DNA of 64,000 bases, taken from contig NZ_CP110136.1 in the NCBI RefSeq assembly GCF_025979705.1, forward strand, positions 1 to 64,000. The letters run 5' to 3'. Source of the stretch: Hymenobacter sp. YIM 151858-1. GTDB taxonomy: Bacteria > Bacteroidota > Bacteroidia > Cytophagales > Hymenobacteraceae. Positions 56,085-64,000 of the stretch are shown here, piece after piece (position 1 is the stretch's first letter; every line of letters starts with the position of its first letter). Position numbers and translations under genes: made by a program. The notes beneath the pieces are model-generated. The model made no database searches and was not told the DNA's origin. It saw nothing but the letters and a program-made list of their open reading frames with translations.

Positions 56085-59000
56085 ATGAAAACAACCTTAC
56101 GCTTCGCGGCATTGCTGCTGGCTTGGGGGGCGCTGGGCCAAACAGCCGCATGGGCGGCTAACCCGGTAGCAAGCAATGTTACCAACAACGTTAACGGGAC
56201 TGCAGTCAACATCCCGGATGCCAACGGTCGGACTCTAATCACTAACCTAAACGTAGCCGACCCCGATGGTAATCCGACACTAGCCTTTTATCGTTTCGTA
56301 ACGTTGCCAACTTCAGGCACTCTGTACGCTTACAATCAGGCTTCGGGTGCTGCTGTGCAGATTACCTCTGCTGGACAGCAGGTCAATCCGTTTCAGTATC
56401 CCAACCTGCTATTCGACCCGGTTGATGGAGGTGCTGCAACCGTTACTTTCACGTTTGCGGGTGTTGACAATACCGGAGCAGTGTCGGGTAATGCTACCTA
56501 CACGATCAACGTAATTAATAGCGCCCAAGTCAACCAACTTCCCCTAACACGTGAGTTAACCTCACAAAACCTGATTAACACGGCTGGTGCAACGCTGTTG
56601 CAAGCTCCGCTGACCGCGGTGGACCCGGACGGCACAATTGCTTCGTTCAACATAACAGCGTTGCCGACGGCTGCCCAAGGCGTGCTAGCGTTGGATGGCA
56701 ATGCCATCACGCTCAACCAAAGTATTGCAGCTGCTGATGCGGCGCGAATCACTTTTGATCCTGTGGCGGGATTCTTCGGTAACGTTACGTTCCGGTACGC
56801 AGCCGTAGATAATAACGGAGGTGTTGATGCTTCGCCTGCTTTTTATTCAATACCAGTCGGTAATGCCGGGTGCGCCGACGGTAATGTCCTAAACTTCTAT
56901 GGGCGGACAGAACTGGAGGATTGGACAACTGCACGTACGGCAAACGTTGAGGGGGTAACGGTTACGGCGGGTAGCTATACCTCGCCCGGCGGTACAGCTT
57001 TGCGCATCGAGGATAACCCGACGATGCCTGGTAAAGCGCTTGTTTGGACAGCAGACTACCCGAACAATGCGACAAACAAATCGTCGTCCATAACTTACAA
57101 TTTCAATCGTGCGCTCACGGGTTTTACCCTGTCTTTGGGTGATATTGACTTAGCGACTAACGCTTGGATTGACCAGATCAAGCTGGAGGGCTATACGGCC
57201 AATAATACGCTCGTAACCCTCAGTGCGAACGATGTACGGGTAGGCAATGCCGCAACCTACTCGGGAAATAACATCATTACAGGTACTACCGGCAGCTCCA
57301 CAGCCGATGCTAATACAGTAGTCACTTGGCCTCAGGCAATCACCCGGGTAGTTGTAACCTATTCCAATACAACTACGGTCGCTGATCCAATCCAACAGGT
57401 GGTGACAATAGAGTCGATGTCGTGGTGCGCTTTGGCCGACGTGGCCACTACGCTCACTGGCCCGGCTACATTAAGCCCCGGGGCTTCGTCGGCGGCATAC
57501 ACCGTAACCTACGCCAACAACGGCCCCGACGACGCGGTAAGTACGACGCGCACCGTAAGCATTCCGGCCAACGCAGTGTCGGCGGTTACGGCTCCTGGTG
57601 GCACCGTAACCGGTAGCCAAGCTGGCGGCTGGACGATTACTTACCCCGGCGGTACGTATGCTTCCGGCAATTCGGTGTCCTACAACTTTGCGATTACCCC
57701 GCTTAGCACGTACACCGGTAACCTTACCGTTACGAGCAATACTGGCACAGCGACCTCGCAAAGCAGCACAACGAACGATCAGGCTACCGTTACCCTCAAC
57801 GTAGCTCCGGTTGCCGATGTAACCGTGAGCTTGGCAGGTCCTACCACGCTTTATGCCGGCCAGCCTACGGGCACGTACACTGCTACCTTCACCAACGAAG
57901 GGCCAAACACCGCTACCGCCGTAACCCGCACGGTTACGCTGCCTGCTGGTGCTACTCTGACTTCGGCTCAGCAAGACGCCATTCGTGCAGCTTATCCGAC
58001 GGCCTCCTTCCCCTCGGCTACAACCATCAATTTTGGCTCGGTTGCTTCGCTGGCTAACGATGCGAGCAGCACGGTAACGTTCGCCTTCACGGCGCCCGCT
58101 ACCATCGGCAATTCGCTGACGCTGGCGGCTAATACTGGCAATGGCGTATCGCAAGGCGCGAACCTGGCTCCTGACCAGGCTGCGCTTACCCTAGGTACCG
58201 TAGCCGTAGCCGATGTACGGGCAGCTATTTCGGCCACGCTGACGAATGCTACCACCGGCACCTTCAATGTTACCTTCAGCAACAACGACCAGCTGACGGC
58301 TGCCGGTGTAGCTTATACCGTGCAGCTGCCGGCCGGCCTCAACGTTGGTCTGAACGTGGTAACGGCCAGCAACAGCGGTACCTACGACAACACTACCGGC
58401 TTGGTAACCTACCCTACGGCTGCTACTACTCTGGCTGCTAATGGCTCGTTTGCCTCGGCTATTAGCTACCCGCTGGCCAACAGCCAGGGCATGCCGGTTA
58501 CGGCTACGGCCCGCGTATCGACCACTTCGGATGAGGCCGGGCGCCAGGGCAACAACGTGGCCGTGGCTACCATGGCCCCGTCGTTCGACCTGACCACGAC
58601 GCTGAGCGGCTCCGCCACGGCCGTGGCCGGCTCGCCTACCACGCTGTTCGTAACCACCACCAACAACGGAACGAACCAGGCTGGCAACGCTACCCAAACG
58701 GTAAACATCGGCGCCAACCTGAACAACGTGTACGTAACCAACGGCGGCACCTATGACCGGAACACCGGCGTGGTAACCTTCCCGACGCTGCTTAACCTGC
58801 CCGCTGGGCAAACCGTAACCAACAGCATCAGCTTCACGGCTCCAAGCGGCAACTTTACGCCCACGGCCGCTGTCAGCACCACCTCGCCCAACGAAACCAC
58901 CACGAGCAATAACTCGGCTGCCCTCAACGGCGTGGTTGGCACCGGCGTGGTAGTAAGCCCGGCTACGGCTTCGGCTGCGAATGTGGCCACGAGCATTGCC

Positions 59001-62000
59001 ACCACCAGCACCGTGGTAGCACCGGGCGCTTCGGTTACGTACAGCGTAACGGCGACCAACAACGGCCCTGTGGCCGCTACCAACGTAGTAGAGCGCGTGC
59101 AGTTGTTGCCGGGCCTTACCACGGGCACGCTGCAAGTTAGCGGCACCACGGGTGTGCTCACAGGCAACGTCATCACCTTCGGCACCGCGGCTACCTACAA
59201 CACGACTACGGGCGTGCTGCAGTATGCAACCGTTAATACGTTGAGCGTGGGCGCTACCCAGTCTTTCGCCAACATTACCGTTACGGCTCCGGCCAACACC
59301 GGCAACAACGGCCAATTGCTGGCTACGGCTTCGGTGGCTTCGACCACCAGCGACAACGTACCTGCCGACAACGTAGCCTCGGTGACTGTGAAGGTGAACA
59401 CCAAAGCCGAAGTGGCAACGGTGGTAAATGGCCCGAGCAGCACCACCGCTGGCTTGCCAGTTACCTACTCGGTAAGCTTTACGAGCGGCGGCGCCGCCGA
59501 TGCAGCCAACGTAGTAGAAACGGCTCAGCTGCCGGCTGGCCTGAGCAACGTAGTGGTAACCGATGCCACGGGTGCCGTGGTGGCAAATGCCTACAACAGC
59601 ACTACCGGGCTGGTAACTTTCCCGGCACTGGCTGCCGATGCCGTTGGCGCTACCCAAACGTTCAGCATTCAGCTAGTAGCTCCTGGTCAAAATTTCCAGG
59701 TAATCAGCGCGATTCGTTCGGTAACGGCCGATGGCACAGTACTGAATAACACCGCCCAGCAAAGCACCGCCGTAACGGCCAATGCCGACCTGGCAGTGGC
59801 TATCAGCGGCCCCGAAGTATCGGTGATTGGCAATGCCGTAACGTACGTGGTAACCACCACCAACAACGGCCCTACCACGGCTACCAGCGTGGTGCCCACG
59901 CTGCAATTGCCCGCCGGCCTAACGCTGGTTGCCCAAAGCTCGGGTAGCACCTATACTACTGGTACTGGCCTGCTCACCTTTGGTACCACGGCTACGTTGC
60001 TGCCCGGCACGAGCGTGGTGAACTACGTAACGTTTACCATGCCTGCCAACCCCACTGGTGGCTTGATCAGCGGGGTGGCCTCGGCAAGCACCGCTACCAC
60101 GGATGCCGTATCGAGCAACAACACGGCGGCGCTTACCACCAGCGTTGCCCCTGCAACGGTAGAGGTAGCTAATATGCTCACTAGCATCTCGGTAAGCAGC
60201 AACCCCGTACCGGCTGGCAGCACCATCACTTACACCATTGCTTACCGCAACGACGGCAGCGGCAGCGGTGTCGGTTCGGCGGCTACCGACGTGGTGCCCA
60301 CGGCTAGCCTGCCGGCTGGCCTATCGGCAAGCACGCTGCAGGTGGGTGGCAGCACCGGCACGCAGTCGGGCGACATCATCACCTTCAGCAACGTGAACGT
60401 GAATGGCGCTACGTATAACGTGAAAACGGGCCTGCTGACCTTCCCGACGATTGCCAGCGCAGCGGCCAGCACTTCGGCCAACGCCTCGTACACCGTAAGC
60501 TTCCCGGCCCCGAACGGCGGTCAGCTGGTGGTAACTTCGCAGGTGGCTTCGGCTACTTCGGACAACGTGCTGAGCAACAACACCGCTACCAGCAGCGTCA
60601 CCATCAACACCAGCTACGACGTAACGACCCTGCTGGCAGGTCCGGCCACGGCGCTGGCCGGCAGCACGAATACCTACACGGTAACTACGCTCAACAACGG
60701 CGCTTCGGCTACCTCTACGGCTACTACCCAAACGGTAACCCTGCCTGCGGGCGTAACGGCCACCAACATTTCGGGCAATGGTTCGCAAACGGGCAGCGTA
60801 ATTACCTGGACGGTGCCCCTAGGTCAGACAGCCGGCGCTACCAACGAAGTGGTAAATACGTTCTCGCTGACGATGCCCAACTCGGGCAGCCTGACGCTGA
60901 CGGCCGCGGTAAACAACGCCAACGACAGCAACACCGGCAACAACTCGGCTACGCTCACGACTGCCCAGGCCAACCTGGCCCCGGTAGCCCAGAACGTGTG
61001 GAACACGCTGCAAAGCGTGCGGGGCAACACGGCTGGTACCCTGCTAATTTCGGCACTGAACGCCTCCGATGCCGACGGCAGCATCACCAGCTACACCATC
61101 GTAACGCTGCCGCTGGCTTCGCAGGGTGTGCTTTACTACAACGGTTCGCTGGCTACGGCCGGGCAGGTTATCACCGACGCTACCAAGCTGAGCTTTGATG
61201 CCGACGCTGCCTTCGTGGGCAACGCTACCTTCAGCTACCTGGCCACCGACAACCTAGGGCAGACCTCGCCTGCGGCACTGTACACGATTCCGGTAGCACA
61301 AGACCAGAACTCGACCTACGCCAGCACGCCGGTAAAGGGCGGCGCTACCCCGTACCAGAACGGCGACCTGATTGCCAGCACGTTTGACGTGAACACGGGC
61401 AGCTACAGCCTCAGCGGCAGCACCGCCGTGGTAAACAAAAACGGTATTGGCTCGGCCGTACTGGCCACGGGCAGCAACCCCTTGCCCGCAGGCCTGGCGC
61501 TCGACGCAGTAACCGGTGCCATCACGGTGGCCGACCGCACGAAGCTGGTAACCGGCAACTACACCGTAATCATCGTGACGGTAGATGCCAACGGCGGCAC
61601 CAACTCGGTGCAAGTACCCCTAACGATTGGCACGCGCCCGCTACCGGTGGAGCTGGTTGAGTTTGCAGCCAAAACGCAGAACGCCGATGCGCTGCTGACC
61701 TGGAAAACCGCTCAGGAGAAAAACAACGACCGTTTCGAGGTAGAGCGCTCTACCGATGGTGTACGCTTCGAGAAAGTAGGGCAGGTAGCCGGCCACGGCA
61801 CCACCTCGGCCCCGCAAACCTACGCCTACACCGATGCCAACGCCGGCACGCTGGCCACGCAGGTGTACTACCGCCTGAAGCAGGTTGACCGCGACGGTAC
61901 CACGGCGTACTCGCCGGTGCGCACAGTAGCATTCGGCAAAGAGCTGGGCCAGAACGGCATTGCGCTGTACCCCAACCCGGCTCACGACGAGCTGAGCGTA

Positions 62001-62192
62001 AGCCTGGGTGCTACCGCGCCGAACGCCACGCTGGAGGTGTACACGGTAAACGGCATGTTTGTGCGCAAGCAGTCGTTTGGCGCCGCTGCCACCACCAAGC
62101 TCAACGTGAGCACGCTACCCCAGGGCACGTACCTGCTGAAGGTGACTACCGCCACGGGCACGGTGCTGACAAGCCGTTTCGTGAAACACTAG
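56085..62192 (+). CDS. Giant T9SS-secreted protein with DUF11-like repeats
   Basis: 2035 residues. Signal peptide (about 1-24, ending AAWA). Two N-terminal cadherin/Ig-like segments (about 25-275), then a non-repeat region (about 280-445). From about 451 to 1620 come some nine DUF11-type repeats, each starting like ADVTVSLAGPTTL and containing YTVTYANNGP- or TATNNGP-type strands. A further cadherin-like segment (about 1630-1730) closely resembles the second N-terminal one. Then follow a beta domain, an FN3-like part with VELVEFAAKTQNADALLTWK, and a type A T9SS sorting domain over the last 75 residues (ALYPNPAHDELSVSL to GTYLLKVTTATG). It would be exported through the T9SS and attached to or released at the cell surface, probably as an adhesin or surface-layer-like fibre. 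The first 1.3 kb is poorer in GC than the rest. Confidence 0.92.
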   Translation: MKTTLRFAALLLAWGALGQTAAWAANPVASNVTNNVNGTAVNIPDANGRTLITNLNVADPDGNPTLAFYRFVTLPTSGTLYAYNQASGAAVQITSAGQQVNPFQYPNLLFDPVDGGAATVTFTFAGVDNTGAVSGNATYTINVINSAQVNQLPLTRELTSQNLINTAGATLLQAPLTAVDPDGTIASFNITALPTAAQGVLALDGNAITLNQSIAAADAARITFDPVAGFFGNVTFRYAAVDNNGGVDASPAFYSIPVGNAGCADGNVLNFYGRTELEDWTTARTANVEGVTVTAGSYTSPGGTALRIEDNPTMPGKALVWTADYPNNATNKSSSITYNFNRALTGFTLSLGDIDLATNAWIDQIKLEGYTANNTLVTLSANDVRVGNAATYSGNNIITGTTGSSTADANTVVTWPQAITRVVVTYSNTTTVADPIQQVVTIESMSWCALADVATTLTGPATLSPGASSAAYTVTYANNGPDDAVSTTRTVSIPANAVSAVTAPGGTVTGSQAGGWTITYPGGTYASGNSVSYNFAITPLSTYTGNLTVTSNTGTATSQSSTTNDQATVTLNVAPVADVTVSLAGPTTLYAGQPTGTYTATFTNEGPNTATAVTRTVTLPAGATLTSAQQDAIRAAYPTASFPSATTINFGSVASLANDASSTVTFAFTAPATIGNSLTLAANTGNGVSQGANLAPDQAALTLGTVAVADVRAAISATLTNATTGTFNVTFSNNDQLTAAGVAYTVQLPAGLNVGLNVVTASNSGTYDNTTGLVTYPTAATTLAANGSFASAISYPLANSQGMPVTATARVSTTSDEAGRQGNNVAVATMAPSFDLTTTLSGSATAVAGSPTTLFVTTTNNGTNQAGNATQTVNIGANLNNVYVTNGGTYDRNTGVVTFPTLLNLPAGQTVTNSISFTAPSGNFTPTAAVSTTSPNETTTSNNSAALNGVVGTGVVVSPATASAANVATSIATTSTVVAPGASVTYSVTATNNGPVAATNVVERVQLLPGLTTGTLQVSGTTGVLTGNVITFGTAATYNTTTGVLQYATVNTLSVGATQSFANITVTAPANTGNNGQLLATASVASTTSDNVPADNVASVTVKVNTKAEVATVVNGPSSTTAGLPVTYSVSFTSGGAADAANVVETAQLPAGLSNVVVTDATGAVVANAYNSTTGLVTFPALAADAVGATQTFSIQLVAPGQNFQVISAIRSVTADGTVLNNTAQQSTAVTANADLAVAISGPEVSVIGNAVTYVVTTTNNGPTTATSVVPTLQLPAGLTLVAQSSGSTYTTGTGLLTFGTTATLLPGTSVVNYVTFTMPANPTGGLISGVASASTATTDAVSSNNTAALTTSVAPATVEVANMLTSISVSSNPVPAGSTITYTIAYRNDGSGSGVGSAATDVVPTASLPAGLSASTLQVGGSTGTQSGDIITFSNVNVNGATYNVKTGLLTFPTIASAAASTSANASYTVSFPAPNGGQLVVTSQVASATSDNVLSNNTATSSVTINTSYDVTTLLAGPATALAGSTNTYTVTTLNNGASATSTATTQTVTLPAGVTATNISGNGSQTGSVITWTVPLGQTAGATNEVVNTFSLTMPNSGSLTLTAAVNNANDSNTGNNSATLTTAQANLAPVAQNVWNTLQSVRGNTAGTLLISALNASDADGSITSYTIVTLPLASQGVLYYNGSLATAGQVITDATKLSFDADAAFVGNATFSYLATDNLGQTSPAALYTIPVAQDQNSTYASTPVKGGATPYQNGDLIASTFDVNTGSYSLSGSTAVVNKNGIGSAVLATGSNPLPAGLALDAVTGAITVADRTKLVTGNYTVIIVTVDANGGTNSVQVPLTIGTRPLPVELVEFAAKTQNADALLTWKTAQEKNNDRFEVERSTDGVRFEKVGQVAGHGTTSAPQTYAYTDANAGTLATQVYYRLKQVDRDGTTAYSPVRTVAFGKELGQNGIALYPNPAHDELSVSLGATAPNATLEVYTVNGMFVRKQSFGAAATTKLNVSTLPQGTYLLKVTTATGTVLTSRFVKH

Positions 62193-62221
62193 GGTGGATG
62201 GAATAACCTTTCATGAACGGC

Positions 62222-62255
62222 AAACGCCGCTGCTCCCAGGAGCAGCGGCGTTTTT
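62222..62255 (+). terminator. Terminator after the giant secreted protein gene
   Basis: 15-bp perfect stem (62222-62236 with 62239-62253) with T run to 62255, 29 bases after the stop. Confidence 0.92.
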
Positions 62256-62351
62256 GCTTTATCACGGCTTAACATAGACTTAACTCCATATTTATTAAAG
62301 CCGTAACTTAAGCTAGCCGGCCGCCCACATCCCGGTCGGCATACCGCACTT

Positions 62352-62600
62352 ATGGCCAATTCGCAAAAAAAAGGCGCTACCAACCAAGACACCAACAACA
62401 TCGGCGACCCGCTATTCAACCTTAAGCATGCTCAGGTAGAAGCAGAACTTCAGCAACAAACCGGCGGCCTCGGGCCGCTCACCAACGAATACATCAGCAC
62501 CGACGAAGACGGCGAGCTGGACGAAGGCCCCCGCGACAGCCAGGGCCGCCGCCGCGGCGAACCCGGCATAGATTTGGGCAGCACGGCGGGCAAGCACTAG
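62352..62600 (+). CDS. Small disordered protein, unknown
   Basis: 82 residues, charged and low in hydrophobics, with a basic start (MANSQKKGATNQD) and an acidic middle (ISTDEDGELDEGPRD). No signal peptide or membrane segment. Its own hairpin terminator follows and its GC and codon use match the neighbours, so it is likely a genuine gene. I do not recognise the family and no function can be assigned. Confidence 0.65.
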   Translation: MANSQKKGATNQDTNNIGDPLFNLKHAQVEAELQQQTGGLGPLTNEYISTDEDGELDEGPRDSQGRRRGEPGIDLGSTAGKH

Positions 62601-62630
62601 TCCAGCCGATTCTTTGCTCCAGCACTAATG

Positions 62631-62670
62631 AAATCGTTCTTTGGGCAGCCGGCCCGAAGGACGATTTTTT
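62631..62670 (+). terminator. Terminator after the small disordered protein gene
   Basis: 16-bp stem with two G-U pairs (AAATCGTTCTTTGGGC with GCCCGAAGGACGATTT), followed by T residues. Confidence 0.8.
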
Positions 62671-62699
62671 ATTGTGGCGGCCTAGGCGGAGTTCGTGCC

Positions 62700-62707
62700 T
62701 AGCTTTG
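62700..62707 (+). promoter_or_regulatory. -7-like element for rnhB
   Basis: TAGCTTTG fits TAnnTTTG and ends 8 bases before the rnhB ATG, so the transcript would be nearly leaderless. The -33 spacing is not convincing. Confidence 0.35.
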
Positions 62708-62715
62708 CAGGCACT

Positions 62716-63291
62716 ATGCTGCTTGCATCTTACACCGGAATGCCCCTGGAGGCGGGGCTCGACGAAGCGGGCCGGGGCTGCCTGGCCGGGCCGGTATTCG
62801 CCGCCGCCGTAATTCTGCCCCCCGAGCTGGCCCTGCCCGGCCTCAACGACTCGAAACAGCTAAGCGCCCGCCGGCGCGAGCAGCTGCGCGAGCTGATTTG
62901 CCGCCACGCCGTGGCCTGGGCCGTAGCCGAAGCCTCGCCCGAAGAAATTGCCAGCATCAATATTGCGCAGGCCAGCTACCTGGCCATGCACCGCGCCGTG
63001 AGCAACCTAGGCGTGGTGCCCGCGCATTTGGTGGTCGATGGAAATCGGTTTAAGCCGTACCCCGGCGTTGCGCACACCTGCCTTGTAAAGGGCGATGCGA
63101 AGTACCTGAACATTGCCGCCGCCTCGGTGCTGGCCAAAACCTTCCGCGACGACCGCATGCGCGAGCTGCACGCCGAGTTTCCGGATTATGGCTGGAGCCA
63201 GAACGCCGGCTACCCCACGGCGCTGCACCGCAACGCCATTCGGGCGCACGGCCCCACGCTGCACCACCGCATGGGCTTCCGGCTGCTCTGA
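62716..63291 (+). CDS. rnhB: Ribonuclease HII
   Basis: Removes ribonucleotides and RNA primers from RNA-DNA hybrids. 191 residues from the ATG at 62716 (MLLASYTGMPLEAGLDEAGRG). Active-site residues Asp16 and Glu17 are in GLDEAGRG, and Asp108 is in VVDGN; a further acidic residue lies in KTFRDDRM. NDSKQLSARRRE and YPTALHRNAIRAHGP are typical of the family. An upstream GTG at 62695 is less likely. A CCTAGG site lies in frame (Leu-Gly) and another just after the stop. Confidence 0.95.
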   Translation: MLLASYTGMPLEAGLDEAGRGCLAGPVFAAAVILPPELALPGLNDSKQLSARRREQLRELICRHAVAWAVAEASPEEIASINIAQASYLAMHRAVSNLGVVPAHLVVDGNRFKPYPGVAHTCLVKGDAKYLNIAAASVLAKTFRDDRMRELHAEFPDYGWSQNAGYPTALHRNAIRAHGPTLHHRMGFRLL

Positions 63292-63307
63292 TGCCCTAGG
63301 TGCCAGC

Positions 63308-63370
63308 GCCGCCCGCAAGCGCGAAGGCCCGCCCGGCAGTACCGGGCGGGCCTTCGCGCTTGCGGGCGGC
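63308..63370. terminator. 29-bp bidirectional hairpin between rnhB and the response regulator
   Basis: Perfect arms 63308-63336 and 63342-63370 with loop CAGTA. CCTAGG sits on both outer sides (63295 and 63370). It separates convergent rnhB and the response-regulator gene; there are no long T tracts, so efficiency is uncertain. Confidence 0.75.
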
Positions 63371-63375
63371 CTAGG

Positions 63376-63831
63376 TTAGTGCGCTTGTTCTTTCAGCTGC
63401 AGCAAATCGAGGAACAAGCTGAATCCATCGACGGTGGCGCCGCCTTCGCCGAACCGGTCGAAGCTCATGGGCTTGATGATGTAGCCGCTTACGGCCAGCT
63501 CCCGCGCTTTCAGGCGGTCAGATTCGAGGTCGGAGGTAGTCATGATGAACACGTTCAGGCCCACGAACTCGGGGTCGGAGCGAAGGGCTTCGAGCAGCTC
63601 CAGGCCATTCATGCGCGGCATGTTGATGTCGAGCATCACCACGTTGGGCTTCGGAATGCGCTCCTTGCCGCCTTCGCCGCGCAGCATCGAGAGGGCCTCG
63701 CGGCCGTTGCGGGCAATGTGCAGCGGCACCTCAATGTTGTGCTTGCGCAGTTCGCGTTGCACGTTCATGATGTCCATCTGGTCGTCTTCGACGAGCAGAA
63801 TGCTGGGGGAAGCGTGGGTATCGGCAGACAT
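63376..63831 (-). CDS. Single-domain response regulator (Rcp1-like)
   Basis: 151 residues, receiver domain only. ILLVEDDQMD at 11-20 supplies the acidic pocket, the phospho-acceptor is Asp68 in VVMLDINMPRMNG, and the conserved Lys is in GYIIKPMSF. The insert RNGREALSMLRGEGGKERIPKP is typical of Rcp1-type regulators that act by protein contact, not DNA binding. Start at 63831 (MSADTHASPS); further upstream codons are open but read into the gap. A histidine kinase ends 64 bases upstream in the same direction, so they likely form a two-component pair. Confidence 0.92.
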   Translation of the reverse strand: MSADTHASPSILLVEDDQMDIMNVQRELRKHNIEVPLHIARNGREALSMLRGEGGKERIPKPNVVMLDINMPRMNGLELLEALRSDPEFVGLNVFIMTTSDLESDRLKARELAVSGYIIKPMSFDRFGEGGATVDGFSLFLDLLQLKEQAH

Positions 63832-63895
63832 GGGTTCGGAGTAGGAGAGGGCAACAACCTGGTGGAGGGGCAACCGTCCTATACGGCGTTTTGCC

Positions 63896-64000
63896 CTAGG
63901 GGATAACCTTTTTTGCCCGCTGGTTGGCTGCAATGCGTGCTGCCGAGGTTTTCGGCCAGGTAAACGTAAACGTGGCGCCCGCTCCCTCGCTCGACTCGAG
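63896..64000 (-). CDS. Sensor histidine kinase, C-terminal fragment (cut by window edge)
   Basis: The last 35 codons of a minus-strand frame run off the window. It reads LESSEGAGATFTFTWPKT before a basic tail and a TAG stop at 63896-63898. The EGxGATFTFTW pattern is the end of the HATPase_c domain of sensor kinases (G2-box end). This part is too short to show the sensor domains. Its co-orientation with the response regulator 64 bases downstream supports the call. Confidence 0.75.
   Translation of the reverse strand, partial: LESSEGAGATFTFTWPKTSAARIAANQRAKKVIP

Noticed and set aside
58191-59657. 488-codon minus-strand open frame inside the giant secreted protein gene
   Set aside because: Low-complexity Gly/Arg/Tyr/His-rich shadow of the Thr/Ala-rich DUF11 repeats; the plus-strand gene has signal peptide, repeats and sorting tail.

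Overview
The window looks like the first 64 kb of a high-GC Bacteroidota chromosome, most likely Hymenobacter or a close relative (Cytophagales, Hymenobacteraceae). This is inferred from five SusC/SusD pairs, type IX secretion (T9SS) genes (porQ, a PorE-like protein and a cargo protein with a sorting tail), promoter -7 elements of the TAnnTTTG type, and roughly 60% GC by hand count of sampled lines. Base 1 is the A of the dnaA start codon, so the coordinates were probably set to dnaA. No replication origin, rRNA, tRNA, CRISPR array, prophage or classical transposase was seen.

Layout. 1-9.3 kb: dnaA, a small membrane protein, osmC, a GH3-family enzyme, a BetR-like regulator, a beta-barrel protein, a PhyH-type dioxygenase, a HAD hydrolase and a GreA/B-like factor. 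9.3-21.9 kb: housekeeping and envelope quality control (dxr, rseP, lon, hslU, an SDR) mixed with T9SS genes and a set of inverted-repeat elements, one of which encloses a GIY-YIG nuclease gene. 22-47.4 kb: five SusC/SusD outer-membrane uptake pairs with no enzyme or regulator genes among them, three leftward and two rightward, diverging at about 37.3-37.7 kb. 47.5-55.8 kb: a leftward block with prfB (including a programmed +1 frameshift), ilvE, a PduO-type adenosyltransferase, a LolD/MacB-like ABC ATPase, a large membrane-TPR protein, gatC, a PlsC-type acyltransferase and a Nudix hydrolase. 56-62.2 kb: one 2035-residue secreted protein with about nine DUF11-like repeats and a T9SS sorting tail. 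62.3-64 kb: a small disordered protein, rnhB, a response regulator and the 3' end of a histidine kinase cut by the window edge.

How the genes fit together. SusC/SusD proteins import nutrients across the outer membrane. PorE-like, PorQ and the giant cargo protein belong to the T9SS export route. Lon, RseP and HslU handle protein quality control.

Strongest unusual signals. (1) A roughly 445-bp element whose long terminal inverted repeats enclose only a GIY-YIG gene, with a second copy of the same ends about 6 kb away that has no gene but two further nested inverted repeats. (2) The palindrome CCTAGG, counted by eye about 67 times, which is well above a composition-based guess for a motif whose CTAG core is usually rare in bacteria. 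It recurs as Leu-Gly codons and in or beside hairpins. (3) A CACTCAC motif just upstream of four of the five susC genes. All counts were made by eye.
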